From the NCBI GenBank assembly GCA_020086605.1, contig JACBWW010000016.1, forward strand, positions 14,029,998-14,093,997: a stretch of 64,000 nt of DNA, in the 5' to 3' direction. This document shows, in pieces, positions 26,216 to 40,200 of the stretch. Every line of letters begins with the position of its first letter. The first letter of the stretch is position 1. The notes under the pieces are model-generated. The model was not told where the DNA came from. It did not search any database and saw nothing but the letters and a program-made list of their open reading frames with translations. A program made the translations under genes and the position numbers. The DNA comes from Lanius collurio (lineage: Eukaryota > Chordata > Aves > Passeriformes > Laniidae).

Positions 26216-29200
26216 CATATTTCCATTAGGAAAGGGGGAAATGAAAAGAGGCTGTAGAGAATTGAATGAATATCCAACAACTGTTTTTAGAGGCTTATCT
26301 TCAAATGAGCAAATCAGCTCCGAAGTCCTTAATAAATGGCCTTATCAATAAACCTCAGAAACTACAATTTCTTTTTACAATGTGGATATATTTTAGTTTT
26401 TATTTAAAAGCTTTTACTGATAATGAAATCATCGTAATCGTTTACTTATTTTTAAGAAACACATCACATTTTCACATTGGTGAAAACCATTTGAAGCTTT
26501 ATTTAGTTGGACATTGTTAGACAAGGGCAATGGAGAAAAAGATCAGAGATAAACCACTGACTTCACACTTGGAGAGAATTCCTTGACTTTTCAAGAATAC
26601 CTATTGTTATTTTAAATTACTAGCACAGGGTATCTGAAGACTGTCATGTTCAGATAGGGATTCAGAGACTTAAGAGCTTTGCTAGGTTTTGTTGGAGTCT
26701 GCCTAAGATCAAATCTGACCATGAATATTTTAGGTTTTATCCTGCAAGACACATGCTGCTTTTATTTTAGTAAACTTAAACAAAATTAATTAGTCTGTGC
26801 TGTTGATCAGAGAAATACGTGGTCTTCCTCTTTGTGAAGGAGAATTTCTAGTTCCTCCATGCACTGGAACAGAAACTTGTAATTTTATGATGAGAGCTGC
26901 CAGGCCTGAAGTGTAATGGTTTCTTACCGGCTTTAAGGGATTTTGCATTTGATGATGTTGGAGTCGTCATTTTCTTTATTCCCAAGAGATCTGCAGATTT
27001 TTTCAAAGGCAGGAGGTCACAACCCAAATGTTAGTTCATGATTTAAAATATGTTAAAATTCTCAGGTGGCAATGGCAGTGTAAAAACAATTAGTGAATTC
27101 AAAGCTGGGATTGTTTTTTCATATTTTTTAATCTTGTTTTTCAGGGGTAATTTTGTCATGGGAGGTAGCAGAATTCTCTTGCTATTCTTCTGTCTCCCTG
27201 GGCAGGAGGGAGAAAGCTGAGATGACACATACACCATGTCTGACACAGCCTTTGAAAAGAGCCATCAAATGCTGGCGACATGCACCCTCTGTGAGACATA
27301 TTTGCCTGGAAAATGAAGCAAAAATGGATTGACACTTGCCCAAACACTTAGCTAGGAAAGAGCTTTTTGCTCTGTTGCACAGAGAAACCCTGCCAATGAT
27401 GTGAAGAGTTAGAAATCCCTAAATTAACGTTTGTGACTTTCTTCTCTTTTCATACGTGACCAAATGTGTAATTTTTTTATTACTAATAGTAGCAGTAGTA
27501 TTATGTTCTTATTTGGAGGGGTCAAGTTTACAAAAATACTCTGCTTCATTTTATTGTGGGCAGCAATCATCAAGTTCTCATTGAGGGAACCTTCACATAA
27601 TCTTCAGTGATTACACTGCATGAATTGGTTCTCTACTTCTTAAGGTACATACCAAGCATCTTCTCTGTGAACTTTTGGTATCAGCAGGGAGAACCACTGC
27701 TTAAAAAAAAAAAAATAATCCACTGTGTCACAGTTTTGGAACTCTGTCCTTTGTGATAGCATCTGACCCAAGAAAAGGCTTTAGTCCTTAAAATTCAGAG
27801 AGAAGAAAATGACCAGCTGAGCAAACCTGCCATGGTTCCATTTTAGATTTAAATTTAAAAATAAACAAAAAAGCCAAACAGAAATCCTCAGTCAGTGTTT
27901 GTTGTTTTATTCTAGTTTTGCTGTAATTTGTCTTTGGTATTAGGATACCTAGATTGACTAGATCATCTCAGATCGTCCAGCAGTGAAGGAGATATATTTA
28001 TTTATTTTGAAGTGGTTATTTACTTCCTTTTTTTTTCTGTTCTTCAGATTTGTGTTCTGACCTTCCTCAGCTAAAGGTGTTGGATGTTTTTGCTTAAGTT
28101 CTCTGAGGAATTTTTTTATATTAGTTTTTGTATCAAAGGCAATGCCAGAGAACTCAAATCACTTTTATTTCCAAGACTTTTAGCCTAGCTAAAACATTAC
28201 ATTAGGTACATGAGAACACGTGGCATTCCTGTGTTTGTCCCTCCCCTCCTCCCTCCCCAGGTAATATTTCTGTTATACTGATATAAATGAAGACACACTG
28301 TAAACATATAAAGATATAATTTTTGTACCACTGTCTCACAATGCACTTTGATGTATTGATTCAGCAGAGAAAATGGGAACAGAACAGCTGGGTGGTGGTC
28401 ATTCCTTCTGCCTTCAGCACAACTGCCTGACCCCCATTTGGGTGCTGCAGCCCCATGCACAGCCTGCTGGGCCAGCTCTGAGGGCTGCTGCAGCTTGCCC
28501 AGGGCTGCAGCCCTCTCCAGGCCCAGCTAACAGCCATCAGTGGCTGCACAGCTGGGTGACTGCAGCTCTCATCCTGAGAAAATGTCTGGGAAAAGTTTTT
28601 CATTTCTCTCAATGAACCAGTGATCATTTCTGTTCCCTCCATTTAGAAGATGAGGATTAAGAGGAACATCATACTACAGGTATTATTAGACAAAAGTAAT
28701 GGATATTAAGCCATTATTTGTGCATTAGCAAGTTTTCCCCAGGTAGGCTTTATCATTTCAAGACATTTTGTTTTGTGTTGTTCTTCTTTTTTTGGTCTAA
28801 TCACCTCTAAAATTATGAATACTCCAAGAATAAAACATCCTGAATAGTAAAGCAGCTTGAAATATTCATAACTAAGAGTGCAACTGGTAATGCTCATAAA
28901 CAAAGTTGTTTGGAGACCCTTTTATTAATTTTTAATTTATTTTCAGTCAATTCCTTATTACTTCCAAATTCCTGTAGGGGATTCTGTTAATTAGTCATGT
29001 GTAAAATATTCATTAAAAACAGCTTCCTATTTTCTTCTTTTATTGCAAATTTACATTTCTAATCTTATAACCAAAATAAATGCCATTGGGTAGAGAGACC
29101 ACATTAATTTTGATAAAACCCTTGAAACAGAAACCCAGAGAACAAAAGATATGGTAATAAAATCATAGTTACATTGTGCTTTCAACTCACTAGAACAGGT

Positions 29201-31088
29201 ATGCATATTTTAAACGGGTGTCTTCTTCAGATAGAAACAACAGATATTTTAGATTATTTTAGGAATTCTTGTTAGGGGAGGAAAAAAAATTTAAAAAAAA
29301 GGGAAATCACAGTCTTTCACTGGCATTTTTCATGGGCACTTACCTTTCTGAATTTCATAAAGGTACTCTTTTTAAAATCTGTCCCCAAAATAGAGGCAAA
29401 AATGTTTCCAAACAAATTGAAGCTTTTCTTCAATCTCACTTTTTATTTAATGATTAAATAGAGGAAATGTGCTCTTGTGATTTAGTTGGATCTCAGAGGT
29501 CTGAAATCAATTTTTCTTCTGATATGTAGTCACTTCCTGGCAACTGCATCCCTCTGGACCCCAACTCTCTCTGTGTAAACCCAGACTCATATTTCTGGCC
29601 TTGTGAGTTCTTAAGTCTTATACTCAACTTTAAATATGTGATGAGTGGATAGGTTTGATTACTCTTAGTAGTAGAAGCTAAACCTGTGCACAAATGTCTC
29701 TGAGTCAGAATCTTTGAGCTGTCTATTCCAAAGGGTAGGAAAAGGAGATGTTTGTCATTAAACTGTATTTGGACCCTGATCTTGTAATAATGTGTTTCTG
29801 TTATGTTATTGCATTTAGATTATGGTATGCTATGATTTGGTCCCTTCTGTAGAAATAAGGCTAAAACAATAGTTCTTCTTTTTCCCATCTACTTTAGTCT
29901 CTGTCTGCATAAGCATAAAGGAATAATTCCAACAAACCTGTGAGCATGGATAAATGTTCTGTGTGCAGATCAGAAGCCGAGCCCATAGCCTGGCATAGAT
30001 CTCCACAAAAGCAGGGGCTGTTATTTCCTCTCAATGGGACACATCTCCCATTGATATAAGGCATATGGTTAATTTACTAAAATAAAGCCAGCTTGGTTTC
30101 TTTCTCTTTTGTTGTCAGGACGGCTGACACTCCAAAAAAAAAAAAAAAGTTAGTATTTTTCTTCATTTTCCTGGTAAATAGACACTAAAAAATCAGGGGG
30201 AAATACTCTGGAAATAGTACCTACTGTTGAGAAGAAAACTCTGTGAAATAAATAATGGCAAAATATTGTCCAAAGTCACCATCTTGACTCTTTAATGTCT
30301 TTTTACACTAAACACAGAGGCTGATGCAGTTTCCTGCCAGGAAGAGGAGTCAGGAAAAAGTAAAAACACATCCTGTTAGAGGTGTGGGAATACAAAATTT
30401 TGTATATATAAAGGAAAAAATCAAGAAAACATTGAACAACAAAGACTGTTATTCCAGTTCCAGCAGATTTGGACTGGAACTGAAATGCCTGATTTCTGAA
30501 TGAGCACACTGAGGCAAATCAGCATAACTGCTGCTGCCAGCATTTCTGGGTTTGAAATCTTTCTTCCCCATCAAACCAATCCAGTTGTAAGAAAGAAAGT
30601 AGGGCTGGTACAGAGCATTCATAGGGTGATCAGTGTCTCTCATGAGCTGTTATCCATCCTTCTACAAGTATCCTGAACACCACAAAGGTGACTAGCATGG
30701 GAAACAGTAAGACAAACAGTCCTGAGGCTGCTCCCTACCTGGGCAGAAGCAGCTGAGGCTCAGTGCAGCACTAAAAATGCCAGGGCTGTTGAACCTTTCC
30801 CCTACCCAAGTGCAAATGAATTATTTCAATCTCCGAGTAGTAATGTACTTTGTTCTTCTCTAAATCCTAGCCTGGGCAATAAAGTGGGGGACAAAGAACA
30901 GGGCTATGTGGAATGGTGCTGCTGGCAGGCAAAGTGGAGCCTTTGTAAGACTGTTGTGAAGGAGGCTCAATGGCATCTTGACCAGGGAAATCTGCATTTC
31001 ATGTTAAATTTCCATTTCATGAACCACTTCTCCCTTTGTGATGTCATTTACCAAAAATCCACTGGACATAAAATGCATATTTTGTGGT
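26216..31088. other. Intergenic AT-rich DNA, no gene recognised
   Basis: Open frames are all short (93 codons or fewer). There are A13 (27703-27715) and A15 (30134-30148) runs without adjoining retroelement bodies. A GC-rich, CpG-poor patch at about 28380-28570 is full of CTGCAG and GGGCTGC words and has no recognised family. Confidence 0.55.
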
Positions 31089-31118
31089 ATTCTAAATGGA
31101 ATTGAGGCCATTTAGAAT
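31089..31118. repeat. Short inverted repeat, 11-bp arms, 8-nt loop
   Basis: ATTCTAAATGG at 31089-31099 is perfectly complementary to CCATTTAGAAT at 31108-31118. Nothing marks it as an RNA gene. It lies about 120 bases before the perfect 24-bp palindrome. Confidence 0.85.
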
Positions 31119-31239
31119 TGCTTTGAAGCTTCTTTCTGAATTGGGAGTGCTGCTGACCTGAATTCTCTGCTCAGTACCACACACTGTCACACTCCAGGAA
31201 GCAGTGAGGAACTGCAAGGGCTTCTGCTTGATGGTGTTT

Positions 31240-31263
31240 TGTACTCAGCTCGAGCTGAGTACA
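31240..31263. repeat. Perfect 24-bp palindrome without a loop
   Basis: The half-site TGTACTCAGCTC is followed directly by its reverse complement GAGCTGAGTACA, so the centre is CTCGAG. All 12 base pairs match. Chance would give about 0.004 such palindromes in 64 kb of random sequence. It may bind a dimeric factor or be the core of a decayed inverted element. No function can be assigned from sequence alone. Confidence 0.95.
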
Positions 31264-34200
31264 CATTACTATGCAATAAGCATAGCTTATGTCCCTCTGT
31301 ACTCATCCCAGGAGGAAACTGGCTTTTCAATGGCCATTTCATGTGTACTCTTCCTATTCTTTACTCACTGCATTTTCCCCACACTATATTTGTAATCATT
31401 TTCTGAGTAACACTTAAAAAATTGTTTTATAAATTGTGACTCACCATCTCTTCCATTCCTTGACATAAGAGCTCATAACTGCTACTCCATTCATACCCAG
31501 GGTCCCTCTCAGATGCTTTTAATGTATATAACAGTAACTCTAAGGAAATATTTATTGCTGCTCCCAATTCCAGCAATAGATTTGACCAAGACCAAATTAA
31601 TCACTGCTTTAAAATCACTAGAGATTATGTAGTACGATGCTGGCTGAGCTGAACCATGACTCAGCCTGCTAATACTCGATCTGAAAACTAATCACCATCC
31701 ACCATATCATCATCTTGAGCCAGCAATTCATCTCCATTATCTCAGTGGCTCTTCTGATTGCAACTAGATCAAAACATCTTGCTGCAGTCCAGATTAATTT
31801 TACCTCATCCTTTTTTCCCAATTCACTACGTGGAAAAAGTCGATCGGTAGTGTTAGCCTGAGTTCAGCAAACACAAGCTGACTCTGCTGAGATGCTTTCC
31901 ACTCCATCAGTTCTCATAAATTAATTCCTCTGTGATCCTTTCAAGTTCTTCACCTGGAACAAAAGCCAGGTTAAAAGTTTACATGTCCCGGGCATTCATT
32001 CTTTCCTCTATGTTTAAACTCGAGAGCTACATTTTGTTTAACATTTGGGTGGTGGAGCCTAATCTGCAAAATCTGTCAGATGCCCCCTGCTATCACCTCT
32101 GTTAGTTCCTTGTCCCCATGTAGCAAATGCTTTCAGATCTTGAAATCTTCTTTGGTTAACTTAAGTATATGTTTACATTTTCCTCACTGAAGATTAGTTT
32201 TATGTTTTCCCTTTGTTTTCTTGGATTTTGCAAGCAGTACATCTTTGCTTCTGATTAATTCCTATTATAAGTATGAAGAGAAGTGTTTACACAGTAGTTT
32301 TGCCATGCCTGAGTCCTTGGTGGTAGTTTCCCATTCTCTGTTATTCAAAAATCTTACTCAGTCTTTTGTTTTTCTTTTCCCTGGACACTTTTGAAAATTC
32401 TGTTCTTTTTTCTTTAATATTAGAGAACAGTAGTTCATTATATTTTGAAGCTTCTCATTTTCCTCCTTCAGTTCTTGACTGCTAGCAGGTATTTTAGGTG
32501 TTGTGGGGGCATTTTTAATCATGCTCTCTCTCTTAAGAAGTCTTATGCAAATCTGTTCTGTACTTAATACACTTCTGTTCTGAGGGAGAAGGTTTTTAAT
32601 GTTTCAGTAGAAATTCTTCAAATACAAAATCCACAATACAAAAATGTTAAATAATAAAAAGTGTGACTTTACATCACAGCAAAAGTTTTAACAAGGGACT
32701 TCCATAGGTGTCAATGAAATAATTAAGAAAGGAGCCATGAAATATATTATTCCTATGGCAAAGTTGCAAAGTACATCTCTTTGGAGACATTGAGTAGGCA
32801 TTTGCACAGGAACCGAGACAAGTTCCAATTAGGCTCACATTTTGATTTCTTTGCCCTTTTAATCTGGTCAGCCAGGACAGGGACAATTTGGTAGGGTTGA
32901 GAGCAAGAATGGCTGGTTTAATTCTCTGTTTGGGGTTAGGTGAAGATTTTCCATTTTTCAGTATTTTCTCCGTACTGATGTTTCCTTTTACCTACCCCTT
33001 TATTTATTCTTGATTTCATACTAGTGTGCTAGGAGGATAATTGTGCTGGGAATTTTATACAAAACACATGTTAATTTTTTTCAAGGATATTGTGCATATG
33101 CTGTAGGCTATAATTGTTTTGGAAGATTGCACTGAATTAGAAAGAGTACTTCGATTCAAAATGAGATGATATTGTGCCCTCTAGGACTCTCAAGATGTAT
33201 ATTTAGATCCTGCCTTGACAAAGACTGTACATAACCTTGGCATGTCCCCTCATCTCTCTGTTCTTCATGTTTCCAGCTACCCAGCCAAGACAGAAACATT
33301 GCCCAACTCTCATCTCTTTGGGGTAGACTGTAGCATGCTTTGGTGTTTTGCACATTTTTTTCCTCAGAACAATCACTTTGATTTTAGTGAGATATCTTTG
33401 GTGCATGAAAACTGTGCCAAAGGCATTTTTTTTTTTTAGCACTGGACTTCTTCAGATGCTTAAGAGGTCTAAAAAGCTTTGTCCAAAATAATTTTAGTGC
33501 TATATGACATATGTGCTCTCCAAGAAAACATTAAATAAATTTGTAACTAATGTGTCCTAATTAAAAGCTTTAATTGAATGATGTTATACTCTGAAATGAA
33601 AACTATCCTACAATTTTCTAATGAAAAGGCATCCATCTTGGGCTTTTCCCCTGTAAGCTTGAATCCTTTCCTTTAGCTCATAACATCACTGTCCAGTTGT
33701 TTTCTTTCACAAGTGTATACCCCTGTTATGAGAAGGCATGTTATTTCTATCCAAAGTGCTTAATATACCATATTGTAAAAACTTTCCCAAAAGAATCAAT
33801 CTTCAGCCTTAAAGGTTATTTCACTTTAGTGTACAATATACCCCAATTTCTGCTGTTTGATCCATTTGAGCCAGGGAGTTGGTAAGATTATACATGGTTT
33901 GTACTGCATGGATTTTTAATGTTTCACACATTAGCTTTTAAAAATTGCCTTCATATTCCCTATATTGATTTTTGTGGCTCCCAACATACAGCACCCGCTG
34001 AGTGGCTTTGCCAAACTCTCCTGATGAAAAGATGATATAGGAATCCTCAGCAGGGGCAAAGACAATCATAGATTAAAAAACCTAGCATCCAGTTGGCCAT
34101 TTTTCTTAAGCCTCATTGTAAGCTTTTTTCTATTTTTTTTTCTCCTTTTTATGATGGCATGCTCAGTATAACTGCCTAAGGGCATGCTTATTATAGACTG

Positions 34201-37200
34201 TATTTTAAAGCTGATTAAAAATAAATTCTCCATGCCTGTCTGAAATTTATTCCACAGAGAATCTTGTTTCATATCGGACGAGTAAAAGGATCTGTTGCTT
34301 ATGTTCACCTTTTACCTCAGCCCACATTTAAAAACTGATATCAAGTTTCCATTACACTTTGTTTATTATCCAGTCTTTCTACTTTCATCAGAGAAAATAG
34401 TATAATGACTGTGACTTTGAAAAATTCTACAATTAATGTGCGCATGTGTACATATATATTTATATATTATTATATTTTATTTATACTCCATATAAAAAAC
34501 AGGCTATCAAGTCTGACAGAAAGATCTTGGTACCATAATAAACAGACCTCTCTTCACAATCATTCTGCAGCACACAGGACTTGGCAAACTGTCAGATGGC
34601 AGGATGAAGAGGTAAAGCACAGGATCTGCAAATTCTGGCTGTGCACATGGGAATAGATTCTGGGCTTTCCAAGAACTTGTGGAGAAAATGAAACTTGGCA
34701 GGATCAATTTGGAAATTCATTTCATCTGTTTTCATTTTACACTGTCTGTCATCTAGTTTTTGATCACTAAATGAAAAAGAAAAATGAAGTTCTACCATAT
34801 GCATTCTATAAATTTCAATTTAGCTATCAGGTGTCACACCTGCCACAATTTTGCTTTTTGCTGCGTTTCAGACAACAGACATAATCATTTGTTTGTGTTA
34901 CTGATGCTGGTTCAGGAAAGTTTATTTATGGTGGTATTTGCAGTAAATCTGCTCATTTCCAACTATTGCTGTATAAAACTACCACTTGAAATATAGACAG
35001 TTATGTCAGCCTGTATAGGAAACATACTGTGCAGCGTTAATTAAAGGGCTATGTTTGTGATCTCTGCTCCTCCACTGAAATGCCCTGAACCCTGAAACTG
35101 GCTGCTATGACATTTAGAACAAAGCCACACTCTACAAGTTTCAGGCCACTGTCCCCTGCTCGGGGAGGAGTGGTTCACATGTCCTGGGTCTGGTCTGTCT
35201 GTCTGCACTGAGCATGCATTGCCCTGCAAGGACAAGGGGCAGCCAGGTTTGCCCCCTCCAGGGCACTCCTTTCCCTGACCCCACAGGGTTTGTTTGGGTG
35301 AGGTCAGCAACGGGTTCTTGGGTGTGGCCATTCCAAATTTCAGGTTGCTGCAGTTGCTCTGCAGAAACATTGGCTGGAGCCTTCCTCACATCCTCCCCCT
35401 CGGGTGCCACAGCCCCACCGTGGCTTTGAGCTTTGCTCCCTGTGATGCTACTCACACCCACCCCACACCCACAAAGCCTCCCTGCACCTCCATTGTAGCA
35501 AGTGACTCACTTTTTATTTAATATATCCAAACCTGACTGTTCATACCTTGGAAGGAGGACTCTGTTATTCTGCTTATTCTGTTATTAGCCAGCAGGATTA
35601 ATAGGAGCAAGTAATCTCTCCATGAGCTGTCTAATATATTTGTGCTGGAACTTCTTCCACAGTTGTAGTTGGTTTTTTTCTATAGAAAAACATAAAAAAT
35701 AAAGTTGAAAAATTCATAAATAAATTAATCTTCTTGCAAGTATCAGAAGAAAACTAGGGGCGGGCCAGATTTTGTTGGAAAACACTGATTGAGTGGCAAT
35801 GAATTTTTCCTTGGCTCCATTTCAATTTCTCTGAATTGTTAGGGTCAAGAAGAGATTGATGGAAATTTAAATAAAACTGAAATAGAAGTTAAAGTGCTTT
35901 GCTCTGATTCAATATCTTGATATTCCAGTATTCCAAATTGAAAAGATTTTTCTACTTGAAGATTTTTTTCTTTACCATTTTAAACTGCTATCTTATGTTT
36001 TCAGGTAGTTCATGCTTTCTCATTCTGACTCAGGTGGTTTGGAATTGTTTCAGGCTTTTTGGAAAATCAGAAAAGGTTCATGTGGTTCTACACAGAGTAG
36101 AAACATAAGCCTATTGATTTAACTTTTTTATTTCTTCTTTTCATATTCTCTTCTTTAAAGAATAAATATCTGAACCATAATGTGAGACCAGGTATGCAAT
36201 GCAAAAGGCAAGATCTATTAAATATAATTCCAGTAATAAAACACAAGCCATACAGCAGTCTTATTAATGAAACAGTGTGATACCTTGTGTCATGCTGTAT
36301 ACCTGAGTATTGTTATGTTGGACTGTAGGACCGTGAAGTCTTTTTTTATTTTTTTAATTTGGATGTAGGAGGGAAGATTAACAAAAGCATTCTAGTTCAG
36401 CTTTAATTTATACCATAATTTTTAATGACATTTCACTGCAGGGTTTTATACTTTCCCTTGGTTAGGTAAGGAATTTAAAGACTTTCAGTTAACTACAGTA
36501 ATTTTGCAAAGTTCCAGTTTATGTTCTGATAAATTTTGGTCCAGGATTTCAGAAAAATATAATGCACATTGAGGAAATAATGAGGATTCATAGGGTGACA
36601 GGGAACATCTGTAGAGTGACTTACTGGATATATGATTTTGAAACTAACCTACTTGAGTTATAATGAGAAAGCAGCTGTGGGGGAAGTTGGCACATTAAGC
36701 ATTAAGCTTGAGCATACTGATAAGCAGAGGGGCCGACACCCTCCTCTCACACATACACCCATACATTCTGTCATGCTCATCTAAAGGGGAGCACATCTCT
36801 CAGTGCAGGATTTACAAATCTGTTAGCTTCTTAGAGCAGAAATTTGGAAAAATGGCAATGAAATTAAAACAGCAATTAGCCTAAGGAAGTGTATTTTTTT
36901 TTTCTTATTCTTTCTCTTTGATTTCCTGGTATTTTACAGCCCATGTTTATTAAAATTTATTGTAATTTTTTTCATGGAGCAATGGCAGACCTCTAAATGT
37001 CACTGTTATTGAGCAACTGTCAGCCCCCGTGCTGCAGCTGCACAGCTCTGCAGCCTGGGCAGTGCCAGTGCCCCACTGACAGGCACGTTCCTGCTCACCT
37101 TGGGAGTCACACCCTGCTGTGTGCCCTTCACAGGAAATCTGCTCAAGTGTAAAAATATACAGTGTGTTATACCTGCACCTCTAAGGAAGCTGGAGCACCA

Positions 37201-40200
37201 CATAGCTATTAATAAAACTGTTGGGAGTCAAGTATATCAGAGCATGTTTCTCTGGCTTTTTTAGAAACTGACAGATTTAATCAATTAAACTCCAGTGCTC
37301 TATTCATAGCTAGGGTTTTTTATGGTACAAAGATTTGCATTCCAATTAGTACTTGCAAAAAAGTTTTCATGTTAACCTGATCAGTAGTATTTTCCCCTCC
37401 CTGGTGTCTATCTTATTCCATTGAGACAGCAGCAATGTGTCAGGAAGAGCATCTCTGTTACCTTCTGATTGAACAAAACTCTCTTAGGGTTCCTTTGAAA
37501 TCTTGAGGGCTTGTCACTTGAGGCATTATTTTTTTAAGCATGAACAAATCTTGTCAGCCTAAGCTGAGAAATCAGCTGTATTTTATCAGTACTTTGGGAT
37601 CAAACTTCACATTCAGTATTCAGCACTGGGTGCTGTGTGTGAGACAAAACTAGAGGTTACACTATGCTTTAGGAAGACCACCTCTGGTGGCAGGGGGATC
37701 AGTTTATTACTGTTTCCAGAACATGTTTCCAAAAAAAAAAAAAATAGCTCAGATAATTTTGCTAGTGTGCTATATAAAGTGCTTAATATCTTTCAACACT
37801 TGCTTATTTATGTAGGCATATTATGTTGAATTAACTACAGTTTCTTTGACTTAAAGTGCCTTGAATCCACACATAACTTTTTAAAGAGAATTAATTGGCA
37901 TCATAGGTCTCTTGTAATTAATCCTCTTTAAGGCTGAGGTAATGCTGCTTTGCAGCAGGTCTATCACTTACCCAATTACTCACTGATTGCTGTGCACTCT
38001 AGTCTTCCATCTGGACATCTGTAGAGCTCTGGGACTCAAATAGCTGCATGCTCAGTCCCATCTGGAAGGGTGTCACAAAAGCAAATGTCTACAAGATGTT
38101 GTTGGAGTAAATAAAACTGTGATGGTAATTCCTGCTCCTAGTCCCTGTGCCAAGTCAAAGGAAAAATATTCTGTGGTAGTGACTGAAGACAAGATAGGAC
38201 CAAGCCTCAGCCAGTGCTCCCAACACCTGCCTGTTTTCTTGGAAAACAGAGCACTTTGGCAAGTTGTTCTATCACTGCACACTTCCAGTGTGTTTATCAA
38301 CATGCTGGAAAGTTTCTCAAAAATTGTTGCAGCCAAACAGGAACCCAAGAAAAGGTGACCAATTCCCAAGATACCGTAATAGGAGAAAAACATCCTTTCT
38401 ACATAAATGCTGAGATCTGATCAGGAGGAAACTTTCCACAGTGATCATAAACTATATGACCTTGCAGATAAGTGAGAGCTCTTCATCATTTCTGTGTCTG
38501 TGTTGAGAAGTTTGTAAAAGTCAGGGCTGGAATTTCACTCCCGAGACTGAGCTGTGCATCTGTGCTAAAGTGCAGAGGGAGAGCACTGGGGCTGCAACTC
38601 TGCACTGATGGGTGAGTGTTTGAAGTAGGAGCACTCTTAAGAAAATTGTAATAATTTTAAAACATTCTTTATACTGTGGATGCAAAGTGAGATGTGTGGG
38701 AGTGGGTGTCATGGAGGACAGCTCATGGCAAAGCAGACAGTCTGTTTTAGCAAACTCATTTCAATCCAAGTTTTGTGTTGTGCGTTGTGCAGGTCTTTCT
38801 CCATTTCTGAGGCAGCCATTTCTTACCCAGGGGCAGCACAGCATATATAAGACAAATATCCTTAATGTCTGTAGGGGACATCCATGATATCCAGTACATT
38901 CCTCACTTGTTGCTGCTGCTTTTCATGCTTTTCCTTTTCCAGTATTTTAGGCAAGAAGGGTATTAAACTATAAGGAGACATTCTGTACCTTCAAATAAAC
39001 ACCTAGCAGCTTAGTGGGATCATCACCTTCTCCAGCACAAAATTCTTCAGCAGTGCTTTTCCTCCCAGGAATTCATCTTACCAGACATTGACAGCTTGCC
39101 AAGGAAAGCAGCAACATTGCAGTTTCTGAAGGTATTTGCAGAGAGAGGCCTCCAAAGAAAAAAACAAAACAAAAAAAATACAAAAACAAAAACACAAACA
39201 AAAGCACAAAAAACAAAACCCATCACCAAAACTACGGAAAACACAACAAATCACACACTGCTTTTTAGTTCATCCTCCAGAGCTCTTTCTTCTGAAATCA
39301 CAGTGCTGCTCCTCCAAAGCTACAAAGCCAAATCCATCTAACTGCATGAGGGCCAGTACAAGACATTATCCTGTTTATATTAAAGACTGCTGTAAGTGAG
39401 CAGTGTGTCTTCCAGGCTGCTCTCATGGCAGTTTAGAAATGGAGCTGGCAAAACACAGCTGAGTTATGGGAAAAGCATCATGGCAGTTTAACACAGACAG
39501 TCTCAGGACTACTGCCAGTTTTAGGAGGCATCTCTTAAAGCACGGTGAGAAAAATCACAAAGCTGACACGCAAAAGTTTGCACTGGGTTCCTTGCCAAAA
39601 TTGCCAACTATGAAGTGAAAAAACCAGAATCTGTAAATGAAATGGTTAACATGGGAATTTCTGTAAATCAGCTCTAGGAAGTGGAGTGGAAGCCCCTGCT
39701 TCCATTTAACATAGTCTAGCACTGACTTCTTTGCCTCATTCTAAAATTCCCATGTAGGAAAACCCAATCTGCTAAAAAAATAGCAAGATAGCTTAACGTT
39801 TAGATGGCATTATTTTTATGTAGAGTAGCTTAAATCAGTTTATTTTGGCCTTTTATACCTTACACCAGAGGGCAAGAAATAACAAAAAATTGTTATTTCA
39901 TCTAATATCTTGAACACACAGATAAATATATATTTTAAAGAAATGCTTAAAACATTTTTTCTTATAATGTCGACCATTGTGAGAACCCTGAGAAAAGAAT
40001 AAACTATAAGCATGCATAACAACCACATGTCAGTTTAAAAACCATGCAATAGCCAAGCATGAAGGGGGGAATTAAAGGATTATATGTGGAAGAAGTAACT
40101 CTAAAATTTATATTATTCTAGGTTTAAGTCCCACGATTATAATTGTTTTTAGTGGTGTTTTTATATGCATCTGAGTAATAGTTTGTCCACACCCTGGCTT

